Origin: Bradyrhizobium sp.
Lineage (GTDB): Bacteria; Pseudomonadota; Alphaproteobacteria; Rhizobiales; Xanthobacteraceae
DNA length: 42,337 bases
Assembly: GCF_016213215.1 (NCBI RefSeq)
Contig: NZ_JACRAW010000115.1
Coordinates: 1 to 42,337 of the forward strand
Direction: 5' to 3'
The position numbers and the translations under genes were made by a program. The notes beneath the pieces are model-generated. The model had not been told where the DNA came from, searched no databases, and saw only the letters and a program-made list of their open reading frames with translations. Positions 17,353-24,412 of the stretch are shown here, piece by piece (the first letter of the stretch is position 1; every line of letters starts with the position of its first letter).

Positions 17353-17374
17353 GGGACGGTGTCCCGTTAGCCAT
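17353..17374. promoter_or_regulatory. GGGAC palindrome and TTAGCCAT box upstream of GT4 gene
   Basis: GGGAC-GGT-GTCCC at 17353-17365 is followed directly by TTAGCCAT at 17367-17374, one mismatch from the boxes at 6799 and 13717. The pair starts 20 bases upstream of the GT4 start. A regulatory role is inferred only from position and recurrence. Confidence 0.3.
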
Positions 17375-17455
17375 ACCGTGCAGACATTAGCTTCCGGTAA
17401 GCGAGAGCGCCGGTCCGAGGCACTCAAATTGCCAGATAGTCCGGTAAGCGCCACG

Positions 17456-17478
17456 TGCCGTCCCAGATCGGGACGGCA
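17456..17478. promoter_or_regulatory. Palindrome between GT4 and acetyltransferase genes
   Basis: A perfect inverted repeat with 9-base arms (TGCCGTCCC / GGGACGGCA) around AGATC, in the divergent gap. It shares the core CAGATCGGGAC with the palindrome at 13813-13838, so both may be sites of one regulator. Confidence 0.4.
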
Positions 17479-17580
17479 GCTGGTGGTGTGACGGTATGCG
17501 ACAGCAACCTGCGACGAACACCCCAACCGGACCAAGCGATCGCGGGACAAGCACGAGAGTGCGAAAGAAGGTAAGATAAA

Positions 17581-18753
17581 GTGAACGAGATGGCCGTCTG
17601 GGAGCTTGGAAGGGCCGAGGTGCGGGCAGCATCAACCGCTTCCGAGTTCCGCGTCGAATTTGTGCGTGACTGGAATCTGGCCTGCGCCCTCTGGGACGGT
17701 TCGGGTTACGGCACAGCCTTCCAGCACAAGCAGTGGCTGGATGCATGGTACAGCGCGTTCGATCGCGCCTCCCCCTTGATCGCCCTGATCTCGGACGCCG
17801 CTACGCAGCGCAACGTTGCGCTGGTGCCGCTGATCTGCCGCGAGCAGCACGGCGTTCGTCTGGTCGAGTTCGCCGACCTCGGTTTAACCGACTACAATGC
17901 GCCGATACTGGGCGCGGGTGCGCCGCGCGACCCCGAAGCCATGCACGCCATGGCCCGGGCGCTGCATGCCGCGTTGCGCCGGTTGCCCGAACGCGTGGAT
18001 CTGATCCGGATGCAGAAGATGCCGGCCAAAATCGACGGCAGGCCGAATCCGCTGGTGGCTTTGGGGCGCATCGGGTCGTGCTCGCTGAACGGCAACATCA
18101 TCGAGGTCGATGACGATTTCGAGACCTACCGGGCCTCGATCAAGCGGATGCAGCTGCCGCGAAGCTGGCGCGTCTTCAATCGCTATCCGGGCGCCGGTTT
18201 CAGGATGATCAACGACACGGAAGAGGCCCTGCGGTTGATCGACGTCATGGATGCGCAGCAGGAAGCGCGAATGGAGTCGATCGGCGAGTCGTTCATCCTG
18301 AACGACGGGAGCTGGGGCAAGTTCTATCGGGATCTGGTGAAGCGCGGACTCAAGGAAGGCTATGCCGTCGTGTCGTCCTTGAGTTGCGACGAAGGCGTGG
18401 TGGCAACGGTTCTCGGTATCCGGCGCGAGAGCAATTTCGTGTTCCTGCGCATCAGCAACGCTGGAAAGAAATGGTCGCATTGTTCGCCGAGCCGGCTCAT
18501 CACCGAGCGGACCATGGCTGCTTTGCACGCAGACGGTGTGCGTGAGTTCGACCTCAGCATCGGCAATTTCGTCTACAAGCGCCGGTTCGGTGCAACGCCG
18601 CTGCCGCTGACCGACGTCAGCGCTGCAATCGGCTGGCGGGGAATTCCTCTCGTTCTGCGTGACCGTGCCGCCCAGGAATTGCGGCGCTATCCGCGGCTTG
18701 CCGAATGGATCAGCCGCGCGCTCGGCAGGCCTGCGCCGCGCGAGGACAACTGA
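17581..18753 (+). CDS. CelD/BcsL-like GNAT acetyltransferase
   Basis: A 390-residue protein of the group annotated 'acetyltransferase involved in cellulose biosynthesis, CelD/BcsL family'. It has an N-terminal region with the motif FQHKQWLDAWYSAF and VALVPLICREQ, and a C-terminal GNAT-like fold (YAVVSSLSCDEGVVATVLGI ... FVFLRISNAGKKW) followed by FDLSIGNFVYKRRFG, typical of the family. It probably transfers an acyl group to a nucleotide sugar or repeat unit in the cytoplasm. The GTG at 17581 is preceded by GAAGG at about nine bases; ATG 17590 is an alternative. Last gene of the polysaccharide locus on this strand. Confidence 0.8.
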   Translation: MNEMAVWELGRAEVRAASTASEFRVEFVRDWNLACALWDGSGYGTAFQHKQWLDAWYSAFDRASPLIALISDAATQRNVALVPLICREQHGVRLVEFADLGLTDYNAPILGAGAPRDPEAMHAMARALHAALRRLPERVDLIRMQKMPAKIDGRPNPLVALGRIGSCSLNGNIIEVDDDFETYRASIKRMQLPRSWRVFNRYPGAGFRMINDTEEALRLIDVMDAQQEARMESIGESFILNDGSWGKFYRDLVKRGLKEGYAVVSSLSCDEGVVATVLGIRRESNFVFLRISNAGKKWSHCSPSRLITERTMAALHADGVREFDLSIGNFVYKRRFGATPLPLTDVSAAIGWRGIPLVLRDRAAQELRRYPRLAEWISRALGRPAPREDN

Positions 18754-18804
18754 GTGCGAGCCGGATCAGACGCGGCCGACTGCGAGCCGTTGATCACGCG
18801 CGGC

Positions 18805-18936
18805 TCACGAACGAGTGCAGTCGGCGCAGTGCAGTCGCCCGCGTGAAGCGCGAGACAGTCCGCGGCAATACCAGCGCCGCGCCATGACCTGCATCGGCTT
18901 GTGGATCAACTGGGCAATCAGCAGAATTTCGACCAT
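18805..18936 (-). CDS. Small hypothetical protein, 43 residues
   Basis: A short reading frame after wrbA, with a strong ribosome binding site (GGAGAAGG) just before its ATG at 18936. The product starts MVEILLIAQLIHKPMQVMAR, has a short amphipathic/hydrophobic first half and a basic, cysteine-containing tail (three cysteines). It is separated from wrbA by a hairpin at 18968-18997. I do not recognise a family. The good ribosome binding site and plausible N-terminus argue for a real gene; the short length and arginine-rich tail argue for caution. Confidence 0.4.
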   Translation of the reverse strand: MVEILLIAQLIHKPMQVMARRWYCRGLSRASRGRLHCADCTRS

Positions 18937-18967
18937 TACCTTCTCCTTCGGTGCCGGCGGGAAATGG

Positions 18968-18997
18968 GGGCGGCATTCGCAAAAAAGAATGCCGCCC
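18968..18997 (-). terminator. Hairpin after wrbA
   Basis: Perfect 11-base arms (GGGCGGCATTC / GAATGCCGCCC) around an 8-base loop that contains an A-run on the plus strand, U-rich in the wrbA transcript. It begins nine bases after the wrbA stop. No T-run follows the stem in the wrbA direction, so it could be a weak terminator or an RNA-stabilising stem. Confidence 0.55.
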
Positions 18998-19005
18998 GCA
19001 TCGCA

Positions 19006-19605
19006 TCAGCCATGCAGTTTGTTCGCGGTCTCCGCGATCACGCGTCCTTGATAACGTGCGCCTGCCAGCTCGTTGGCGCTGGGTTGCCGGCTGCCGTCGC
19101 CGCCGGTGATGGTGGTGGCGCCATAGGGCGCGCCTCCGGTGATCTCATCGAGCTTCATCTGGCCGGCGAATCCGTAGTTCAGGCCGACCACCACCATGCC
19201 GAAATGCAGCAGGTTGGTGATGATCGAGAACAGCGTGGTCTCCTGGCCGCCGTGCTGGGTTGCGCTCGAGGTAAAGGCACCGCCGACCTTGCCGTTCAGC
19301 GCGCCCTTGGCCCACAGCCCGCCGGCCTGATCGAGGAAGTTTGCCATCTGCGACGCAATTCGACCAAAGCGGGTGCCGGTACCGACGATGATTGCATCGT
19401 AGTTCGCAAGTTCCTCGATCCTCGCCACCGGCGCGGCCTGATCGAGCTTGTAATGCGATGCCTTGGCGACCTCGGGCGACACCAGTTCCGGCACGCGCTT
19501 GATGTCGACCGTGGCGCCGGCTTCGCGCGCCCCTTCGGCTACCGCGTTCGCCATCGCCTCGATATGGCCGTAGGAGGAATAGTAGAGGACGAGTACTTTT
19601 GCCAT
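19006..19605 (-). CDS. wrbA: NAD(P)H:quinone oxidoreductase, WrbA family
   Basis: A 199-residue FMN flavoprotein that reduces quinones by two electrons, avoiding semiquinone radicals. The FMN phosphate loop is at the N-terminus (LYYSSYGHIEAMA, residues 7-19), followed by the GTGTRFGRIASQMANFLDQ loop and TSSATQHGGQETTL, both diagnostic of WrbA; the length is that of the E. coli protein. It lies beside pirin and a divergent LysR gene, and a CGAAA-TAG-TTTCG palindrome sits 38 bases upstream of its start, similar to the palindrome in the pirin-lysR gap. Confidence 0.96.
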   Translation of the reverse strand: MAKVLVLYYSSYGHIEAMANAVAEGAREAGATVDIKRVPELVSPEVAKASHYKLDQAAPVARIEELANYDAIIVGTGTRFGRIASQMANFLDQAGGLWAKGALNGKVGGAFTSSATQHGGQETTLFSIITNLLHFGMVVVGLNYGFAGQMKLDEITGGAPYGATTITGGDGSRQPSANELAGARYQGRVIAETANKLHG

Positions 19606-19642
19606 GAGGCTCTCCGTGGTTTTGAACTTGATGTGAACTGTT

Positions 19643-19655
19643 CGAAATAGTTTCG
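19643..19655. promoter_or_regulatory. GAAAC-type palindrome upstream of wrbA
   Basis: CGAAA-TAG-TTTCG, a 13-base palindrome 38 bases before the wrbA start. Its minus-strand reading contains GAAACTAT, also found at 20533-20540 in front of pirin/lysR. Candidate operator of the LysR regulator encoded at 20583. Confidence 0.5.
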
Positions 19656-19778
19656 GCCGTCATGGCCGGACTGTGTTTCCGGCCATCAGCGGTTCCGAAT
19701 TTTTGGGAAGTCGTGAATGCCGCGGCATCACGCAAAGACGGGCTTTGCGCTTCTGCCCGGGGATCACAAAGGTTGCGA

Positions 19779-20477
19779 TCAGGCCGCGTCGACCAGCACC
19801 AGTTCCGAATCTTCCAGCGCGGTGATCTTGAGCTTGGCTTCGTCCCGGATCGCTGCGCCGTCACGCGCATTCACGCGCACGCCGTTGACCTCGAGGCTGC
19901 CTGCGGCCGGCACGAGATAGAGATGGCGCGATCTGGCCGGGGCGTATTCCGCGCTTTCGCCCGCCTTCAGGGTCGTCGCCAGCACGCGCGCGTCGGCACG
20001 GATCGGCAGGGCCTCGCTATCGCCCTCGATGCCGCTTGCGATGGTGATGAGCTTGCCGGAGCGATCGGCTTTCGGAAACGGCTTCGATCCCCAGGTCGGC
20101 TGGCCGCCGGGCGCAACCGGCTCGATCCAGATCTGGAAGATCTTTGTCGTCGTCGGCTCCAGATTGTATTCGGAGTGGCGAATGCCGGTCCCTGCGCTCA
20201 TCACCTGGACGTCGCCGGCCTCGGTGCGTCCCTTGTTGCCGAGGCTGTCCTGGTGCGTGATCGCGCCTTCGCGGACGTAGGTGATGATCTCCATGTTGGC
20301 ATGGGGATGGGCCGGAAAGCCGGTGTTGGGCGCGATCTCGTCGTCATTCCACACCCGCAACGAGCCGTGTCCCATGTTGTCAGGGTCGAAATAGCCGGCG
20401 AACGAGAAATGATGCTTGGCCTTGAGCCAGCCGTGATCGGCGCTGCCGAGCCTTGCGAATGGTCTGAGTTCGATCAT
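19779..20477 (-). CDS. Pirin family protein
   Basis: A 232-residue bicupin of the pirin family. The N-terminal cupin has the metal-binding set HPHANMEIITYV (His, His, Glu) and GIRHSEYN (His), preceded by FAGYFDPDNMGHGSLRVWNDD. Bacterial pirins such as E. coli YhhW have quercetinase (quercetin 2,3-dioxygenase) activity; others act as redox sensors. The ATG at 20477 has AAGGGG nearby upstream; the open frame continues much further to 21152 but overlaps the divergent lysR gene and is not protein-like there. Same strand as wrbA with a 173-base gap, so each may have its own promoter. Confidence 0.93.
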   Translation of the reverse strand: MIELRPFARLGSADHGWLKAKHHFSFAGYFDPDNMGHGSLRVWNDDEIAPNTGFPAHPHANMEIITYVREGAITHQDSLGNKGRTEAGDVQVMSAGTGIRHSEYNLEPTTTKIFQIWIEPVAPGGQPTWGSKPFPKADRSGKLITIASGIEGDSEALPIRADARVLATTLKAGESAEYAPARSRHLYLVPAAGSLEVNGVRVNARDGAAIRDEAKLKITALEDSELVLVDAA

Positions 20478-20532
20478 GCTTAAACCCCTTTCGTTGCCCT
20501 CTGGATAAGCACTCGCGCCTGGTATAAAAATA

Positions 20533-20570
20533 GAAACTATCGAAACATATTGTTTCCAAAAGTGAGAAAC
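20533..20570. promoter_or_regulatory. GAAAC repeat cluster in the pirin-lysR divergent promoter
   Basis: Direct GAAAC copies at 20533, 20542 and 20566, and a perfect palindrome GAAACA-TAT-TGTTTC at 20542-20556. The 15-base palindrome, in the AT-rich divergent gap of a LysR gene and its likely target, is the expected position for autoregulated LysR binding. Confidence 0.55.
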
Positions 20571-20582
20571 TGGATTTCGCGC

Positions 20583-21491
20583 ATGGCCAGGCTTCCCGAC
20601 TTCGAGGCGCTCGCGATCTTTGCAAAAGTCGTGGAATTGCGGTCGTTTGCGGCGGCCGCAGGCGAACTGGCGATCTCCAAAGCGACCGTTTCCAAGGCAG
20701 TGACCCGGCTGGAAGAGCGGCTCGGCGCGCGGCTGTTCAACCGCACCTCGCGGCGTCTTGCGCTCACCGACGCCGGCCAAAGGCTCGCCGAACGGGCGAC
20801 GCGCCTCCTCGCCGACGGCGAGGCGGCGGAGAACGAGACGCTGGCGCAATCGGTTGCGCCGCGCGGCCTGGTGCGGCTCGCGATGCCGATGACCTTCGGC
20901 GTGAAGACGGTGGCGCCGCTCCTGCCGCAATTCCTCAAGGAATATCCGGAAGTGTCGATCGACCTCCACCTGAGCGATGCGACCATCGACCTGATCGGCG
21001 AGGGCTTTGATCTTGCCTTGCGGATAGCGCGCCTGCCGGATTCCTCGCTCATCGCGCGACGCCTCTGCGCCATGCCCCGCTATACGGTCGCCGCGCCTTC
21101 CTACCTGAAGCGCTACGGCCGGCCGACCCATCCGATGCATCTGGCCCAGCACAAGTGCTTCGGCTACGCCTATCTCTCCACGCCCAACGTCTGGCAGTAC
21201 ACCAATGCGGCGGGCGAGCAGGCCAGCGTACGTCCTGGCGGGCAGTTGCGCGCCAACAACGGCGAAGCTGTCATGCCGGCGTTACTCGCCGGACTCGGGA
21301 TTGCCGATCTGCCGGAGTTCATCGTCGGCGACGCCATCGCGCGCGGCGAGGTCGAGGTGATCCTCAAGGGCTGGAAGCAACCCGAGGGCGCGGTGCATCT
21401 GGTGATGCCGCCCGGCGGCCCGCGACCCGCGCGCGTCGAGGTGCTGGTGGAATTTCTCACAACGCAATTCGCGAAGGGAAAGAAGCGCTAG
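20583..21491 (+). CDS. LysR family transcriptional regulator
   Basis: A 302-residue LysR-type regulator. The winged helix-turn-helix occupies about residues 1-60 (FEALAIFAKVVELRSFAAAA, then ISKATVSKAVTRLEERLGARLFNRTSRRLALTDAG), followed by a periplasmic-binding-protein-like effector domain. The ATG at 20583 is chosen because the HTH alignment begins there; a TTG at 20550 falls within the candidate operator. Divergent from pirin, with wrbA beyond. Related LysR regulators next to quinone reductases and pirins respond to electrophiles or quinones, which is the inferred role. Confidence 0.93.
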   Translation: MARLPDFEALAIFAKVVELRSFAAAAGELAISKATVSKAVTRLEERLGARLFNRTSRRLALTDAGQRLAERATRLLADGEAAENETLAQSVAPRGLVRLAMPMTFGVKTVAPLLPQFLKEYPEVSIDLHLSDATIDLIGEGFDLALRIARLPDSSLIARRLCAMPRYTVAAPSYLKRYGRPTHPMHLAQHKCFGYAYLSTPNVWQYTNAAGEQASVRPGGQLRANNGEAVMPALLAGLGIADLPEFIVGDAIARGEVEVILKGWKQPEGAVHLVMPPGGPRPARVEVLVEFLTTQFAKGKKR

Positions 21492-21531
21492 CGTGGATGG
21501 GTGTTGAACCCGCTAAAACAAAAGTTCGTAG

Positions 21532-21556
21532 GGTGGGCTGCTGAAGCGTGCCCACC
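21532..21556. repeat. Short interspersed palindromic repeat
   Basis: GGTGGGC and GCCCACC arms separated by 11 bases, preceded by GTAG, in the gap between lysR and the Bug-type gene. I recognise the 'GTAGGGTGGGC...GTGCCCACC' form as a frequent Bradyrhizobium intergenic element (memory, not searched). Confidence 0.6.
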
Positions 21557-21715
21557 GCCACAAGCAGCAACTGCTTATGTCTCGATGCCGCAGGGCAAAA
21601 GCCGGAATCTTCCACCGGCAGGCCAACACGTGGATGCGCGCAAAGAGATCTTTCGTGCGGATGGCCGAACAAGCTAGGCTGCTGATCAAGACAATAAAAC
21701 ACCTCGGAGGCGCCT

Positions 21716-22708
21716 GTGATAAACCGCCGCAACCTCTTGCGCGCTGCCGCGATCCTGCCGCTGGCGCGCGCCCCATTCCCCGGTGAAGCCCTCGCGCAAG
21801 ACGCCTATCCCTCTCGCAACATCACCATGATCGTGCCGTTTCCCGCAGGCGGGCAGGCCGATCTCGCCGCCCGTCCCGTGGCGCTGGCGCTCGAGCGCAT
21901 CCTTGGCAAGCCGGTCATCGTGGACAATCGTGCCGGCGGTGGCGGCGGCTCGATCGGCAATGCGGCGGCGGCGCGTGCTGCGCCCGACGGATACACGCTG
22001 CTGATGACGTTGTCGTCGCTGGCGGTGCTGCCGGAGGCGGATCGATTGTTCGGCCGTCCCGTGGCGTATGAAGTCTCGCAGTTCGCGCCGGTAGCGCGCG
22101 TGCTCGCCGATCCGACGCTGCTCGCGGTGCCCGCCTCGGCGCCATGGAAGACGTTGCAGGATTTCGTCGAGGACGCCAGGAAACGTCCCGGCCAGATTCC
22201 CTATGGTTCGTCCGGTCCATACGGCACGCTGCACGTCGCGATGGAAATGTTCACCGCGAGCGCCGGCATCAAACTGCTGCACGTGCCGTTCCGCGGCGCC
22301 GGTCCGGCGCTGACCGCGCTGCTTGGTGGGACGGTGCAGGCGCTGGCCTCGGCGCCGGGCACGCTGAAGCAGCAGGTCGATGAGGGCAAGATGCGCGTGC
22401 TGGCCAACTGGGGCTCCACCCGCATCGCGAGTTTTCCGGATCTGCCGACATTCGGGGAACTCGGCTACAAAGACGTCGAGTTCTACATCTGGGCGGGACT
22501 ATTCGCGCAGGCCGCGGTGCCCGCGCCGATCATGACTCGGCTGCGCGAAGCGATGGCACAGGCTGTGAAGGCACCCGAGGTCATCAAGACCTTCGAGAGC
22601 GCGGGCAGCCCGGTCGCCTATCTGGACGCGCCGGAATTCTCGAAGTTCGTCGCCGAAGACAGCGCCCGGCTGATCGCGGCGGTGAAGAAGATCGGCCGGG
22701 TGGAATAG
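21716..22708 (+). CDS. Bug/TctC family tripartite tricarboxylate transporter substrate-binding protein
   Basis: A 330-residue periplasmic binding protein. The N-terminus carries a twin-arginine-like signal (NRRNLLRAAA) with cleavage near ALAQ; the mature part opens with YPSRNITMIVPFPAGGQADLAAR and VDNRAGGGGGSIG, the typical Bug signature that contacts carboxylate ligands, and ends with the usual helical region. The GTG at 21716 has GGAGG five bases upstream. No TctA or TctB membrane subunit is visible nearby; orphan Bug proteins are common in this group of bacteria, and the ligand, probably a small carboxylate, cannot be told. Confidence 0.93.
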   Translation: MINRRNLLRAAAILPLARAPFPGEALAQDAYPSRNITMIVPFPAGGQADLAARPVALALERILGKPVIVDNRAGGGGGSIGNAAAARAAPDGYTLLMTLSSLAVLPEADRLFGRPVAYEVSQFAPVARVLADPTLLAVPASAPWKTLQDFVEDARKRPGQIPYGSSGPYGTLHVAMEMFTASAGIKLLHVPFRGAGPALTALLGGTVQALASAPGTLKQQVDEGKMRVLANWGSTRIASFPDLPTFGELGYKDVEFYIWAGLFAQAAVPAPIMTRLREAMAQAVKAPEVIKTFESAGSPVAYLDAPEFSKFVAEDSARLIAAVKKIGRVE

Positions 22709-22832
22709 CCGCCAGCTTCCACGCCCGGCATGGATCACTTCACGTTTTGTTGCGCGTAAGAACCTTCCTCTGCCTCATTGATTGACCAACTTCCTTCATC
22801 GGCCACTCATTTTGTTTTGGGAGGGCCCCAGC

Positions 22833-23195
22833 ATGCGAACACAGCGGATTGCGCTGAGCCTTGCGCTGTCGATCGGCGGCTTGATCATTCAGGGCCCGGC
22901 ATCAGCGCAGGAATATCGCGGCACGGCCGAACAGCAGATGGCCTGTACGCCCGACGTCTGGCGCCTGTGCGGCCACCAGATTCCGAATGTGAACGGCATC
23001 GTCGCCTGCCTGCAGCAGAATACACCGCAGCTCTCTCCGGGCTGTCGGGCCGTATTCCAATCCGACGTCGTTGCGCCGGTTCGGGGTCCAAACGGCCGGA
23101 TGGTACGGGCGCGGCCATACGCAGTGCCTGCGCCGCCGCCCTATGCCATGCGGCCTGGGCCGCCGCCGCCCTACTATGATGATGAGGAGTACTAG
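22833..23195 (+). CDS. Secreted cysteine-rich-repeat protein
   Basis: A 120-residue protein with a signal peptide (about 1-26, ending ASAQ) and one compact module with cysteines at about 38, 46, 59 and 71 in the pattern C-x4-W-R-L-C-G...N-G-I-V-A-C-L...L-S-P-G-C. This resembles a single unit of the cysteine-rich GLG1-type repeat (Cys_rich_FGFR family) seen in many short rhizobial secreted proteins. The C-terminal third is proline/tyrosine-rich and ends in acidic residues. GGGAGG lies 8-13 bases before the ATG at 22833; an ATG-like start at 22782 is rejected because the signal peptide begins at 22833. Function unknown. Confidence 0.75.
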   Translation: MRTQRIALSLALSIGGLIIQGPASAQEYRGTAEQQMACTPDVWRLCGHQIPNVNGIVACLQQNTPQLSPGCRAVFQSDVVAPVRGPNGRMVRARPYAVPAPPPYAMRPGPPPPYYDDEEY

Positions 23196-23207
23196 ATCGC
23201 TTCGCCC

Positions 23208-23675
23208 TCAGGGCCGGTGTTCGCAGAGATCGACCCAATCGGCCGAGACCAGCTCGGCCATTCGCTGCGGCGCGATACGCACGGCGCTGTGGGTTGAGCC
23301 GGCGGCCGGCACCACCTCGTCGAACGCCTTCAGCGAGAGGTCGCAATAGACCGGAAGCGGGCTCCTCAGTCCGAACGGGCAGACGCCGCCGACCTCGTGA
23401 CCGGTGATGTCGGCGACCTCGTCGAGCGAGAGCATCTTCGGCTTCACGCCGAACAGGGCTTTCACCTTCCTGTTGTCCATCCGCGAGGTTCCGCTCGCAA
23501 CGATCAGCACCACGCGCTCGCCGACGCGCAAGGAGAGCGTCTTGGCGATCCGTCCCGGCTCGACGCCATAGGCTTCGGCGGCTAGCGCCACCGTTGCCGA
23601 GCTTATCGGCGATTCGATCACGGCGATGTCGGGGGCTTTCGCGGCGAAGAACGCGCGAACGGACTCAAGGCTCAT
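23208..23675 (-). CDS. YbaK/EbsC family aminoacyl-tRNA deacylase
   Basis: A 155-residue protein of the YbaK/ProX superfamily, which hydrolyses mischarged tRNAs such as Ala- or Cys-tRNA(Pro). Seen: RIAKTLSLRVGERVVLIVASGTSRMDNRKVKALFG with the conserved lysines, then the substrate-loop segment GHEVGGVCPFGL, and a final YCDLSLKAFDEVVPAAGS typical of the family. It may be an editing enzyme or a ProXp-type paralogue. The ATG overlaps the upstream haloacid-dehalogenase gene by four bases (ATGA), so the two are translationally coupled. Confidence 0.9.
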   Translation of the reverse strand: MSLESVRAFFAAKAPDIAVIESPISSATVALAAEAYGVEPGRIAKTLSLRVGERVVLIVASGTSRMDNRKVKALFGVKPKMLSLDEVADITGHEVGGVCPFGLRSPLPVYCDLSLKAFDEVVPAAGSTHSAVRIAPQRMAELVSADWVDLCEHRP

Positions 23676-24412
23676 AGGCTGGCAACAATGTCAGGCAGTT
23701 CCGATAGTGAGCGAATGCGGTAGTCCGGCTCGAGGCCAAGCTCGTCCATCTGGGTCCTCAGCGCCTTGAACATCGTGAGCGGCGGCACGAGGTCGCTCTC
23801 GACGCAGGCGAGCGCCATCGCTTCCGGCGTGACGCGCTCGATCCAGGCGACGTTCAGGCCGAAGGCCTTGGCGCCGCAGGCGTCCCACGGATTGGAGGAG
23901 ATGAAAAGGACCTGGTCCGGCGGGGTGCCGAGCTCCTGTTCGATCAGCGTGTAGGCCTCGGGGCTCGGCTTGAAGATCTTGTTCGCGTCGACGCTGATCG
24001 TGGCATCGAGCACGCGGTCGAGCCCGCTGTTGCGCACCAGCGCATTCAGCATCTCCGGGCTGCCGTTGGACAGGATGGCCAGCCGCCGCGGCTTCAGCGC
24101 CGCAAGCGCGGCCGGCGCATCCGGATAGAGATCGAGATGCAGATATTTGTCGATGATGCTCTCGAACACATCTTTCTCGTAGTTCAGCCCGAGCACCCGC
24201 AGCGTGTAGGCGAGCGACTCGCGCGTCACCACGGAAAAATCCTGGTAGCGGCGCATCAACGAACGCAGCCAGCTGTATTCGAGCTGCTTGATGCGCCAGA
24301 CCTGCGTGATGATCTCGCCGTAGCCGGGAAACGCGTCCTCGGTGACATCAGCGACCGACTGAATGTCGTAGAGCGTACCGTAGGCGTCGAACACAACGGC
24401 TTTGAGGGTCAC
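23672..24412 (-). CDS. Haloacid dehalogenase, type II
   Basis: A 246-residue HAD-superfamily protein. The nucleophile aspartate lies in VVFDAYGTLYD (near residue 9), motif II is the serine/asparagine in LAILSNGSPEML, and FISSNPWDACGAKAFG matches the type II dehalogenase motif that carries the SSN and D residues. These enzymes hydrolyse 2-haloalkanoic acids to 2-hydroxy acids; whether this one uses haloacids in vivo is unknown. It overlaps the next upstream gene (dienelactone-hydrolase-like) and the downstream ybaK-like gene by four bases each, a tight three-gene unit. Confidence 0.9.
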   Translation of the reverse strand: MTLKAVVFDAYGTLYDIQSVADVTEDAFPGYGEIITQVWRIKQLEYSWLRSLMRRYQDFSVVTRESLAYTLRVLGLNYEKDVFESIIDKYLHLDLYPDAPAALAALKPRRLAILSNGSPEMLNALVRNSGLDRVLDATISVDANKIFKPSPEAYTLIEQELGTPPDQVLFISSNPWDACGAKAFGLNVAWIERVTPEAMALACVESDLVPPLTMFKALRTQMDELGLEPDYRIRSLSELPDIVASL

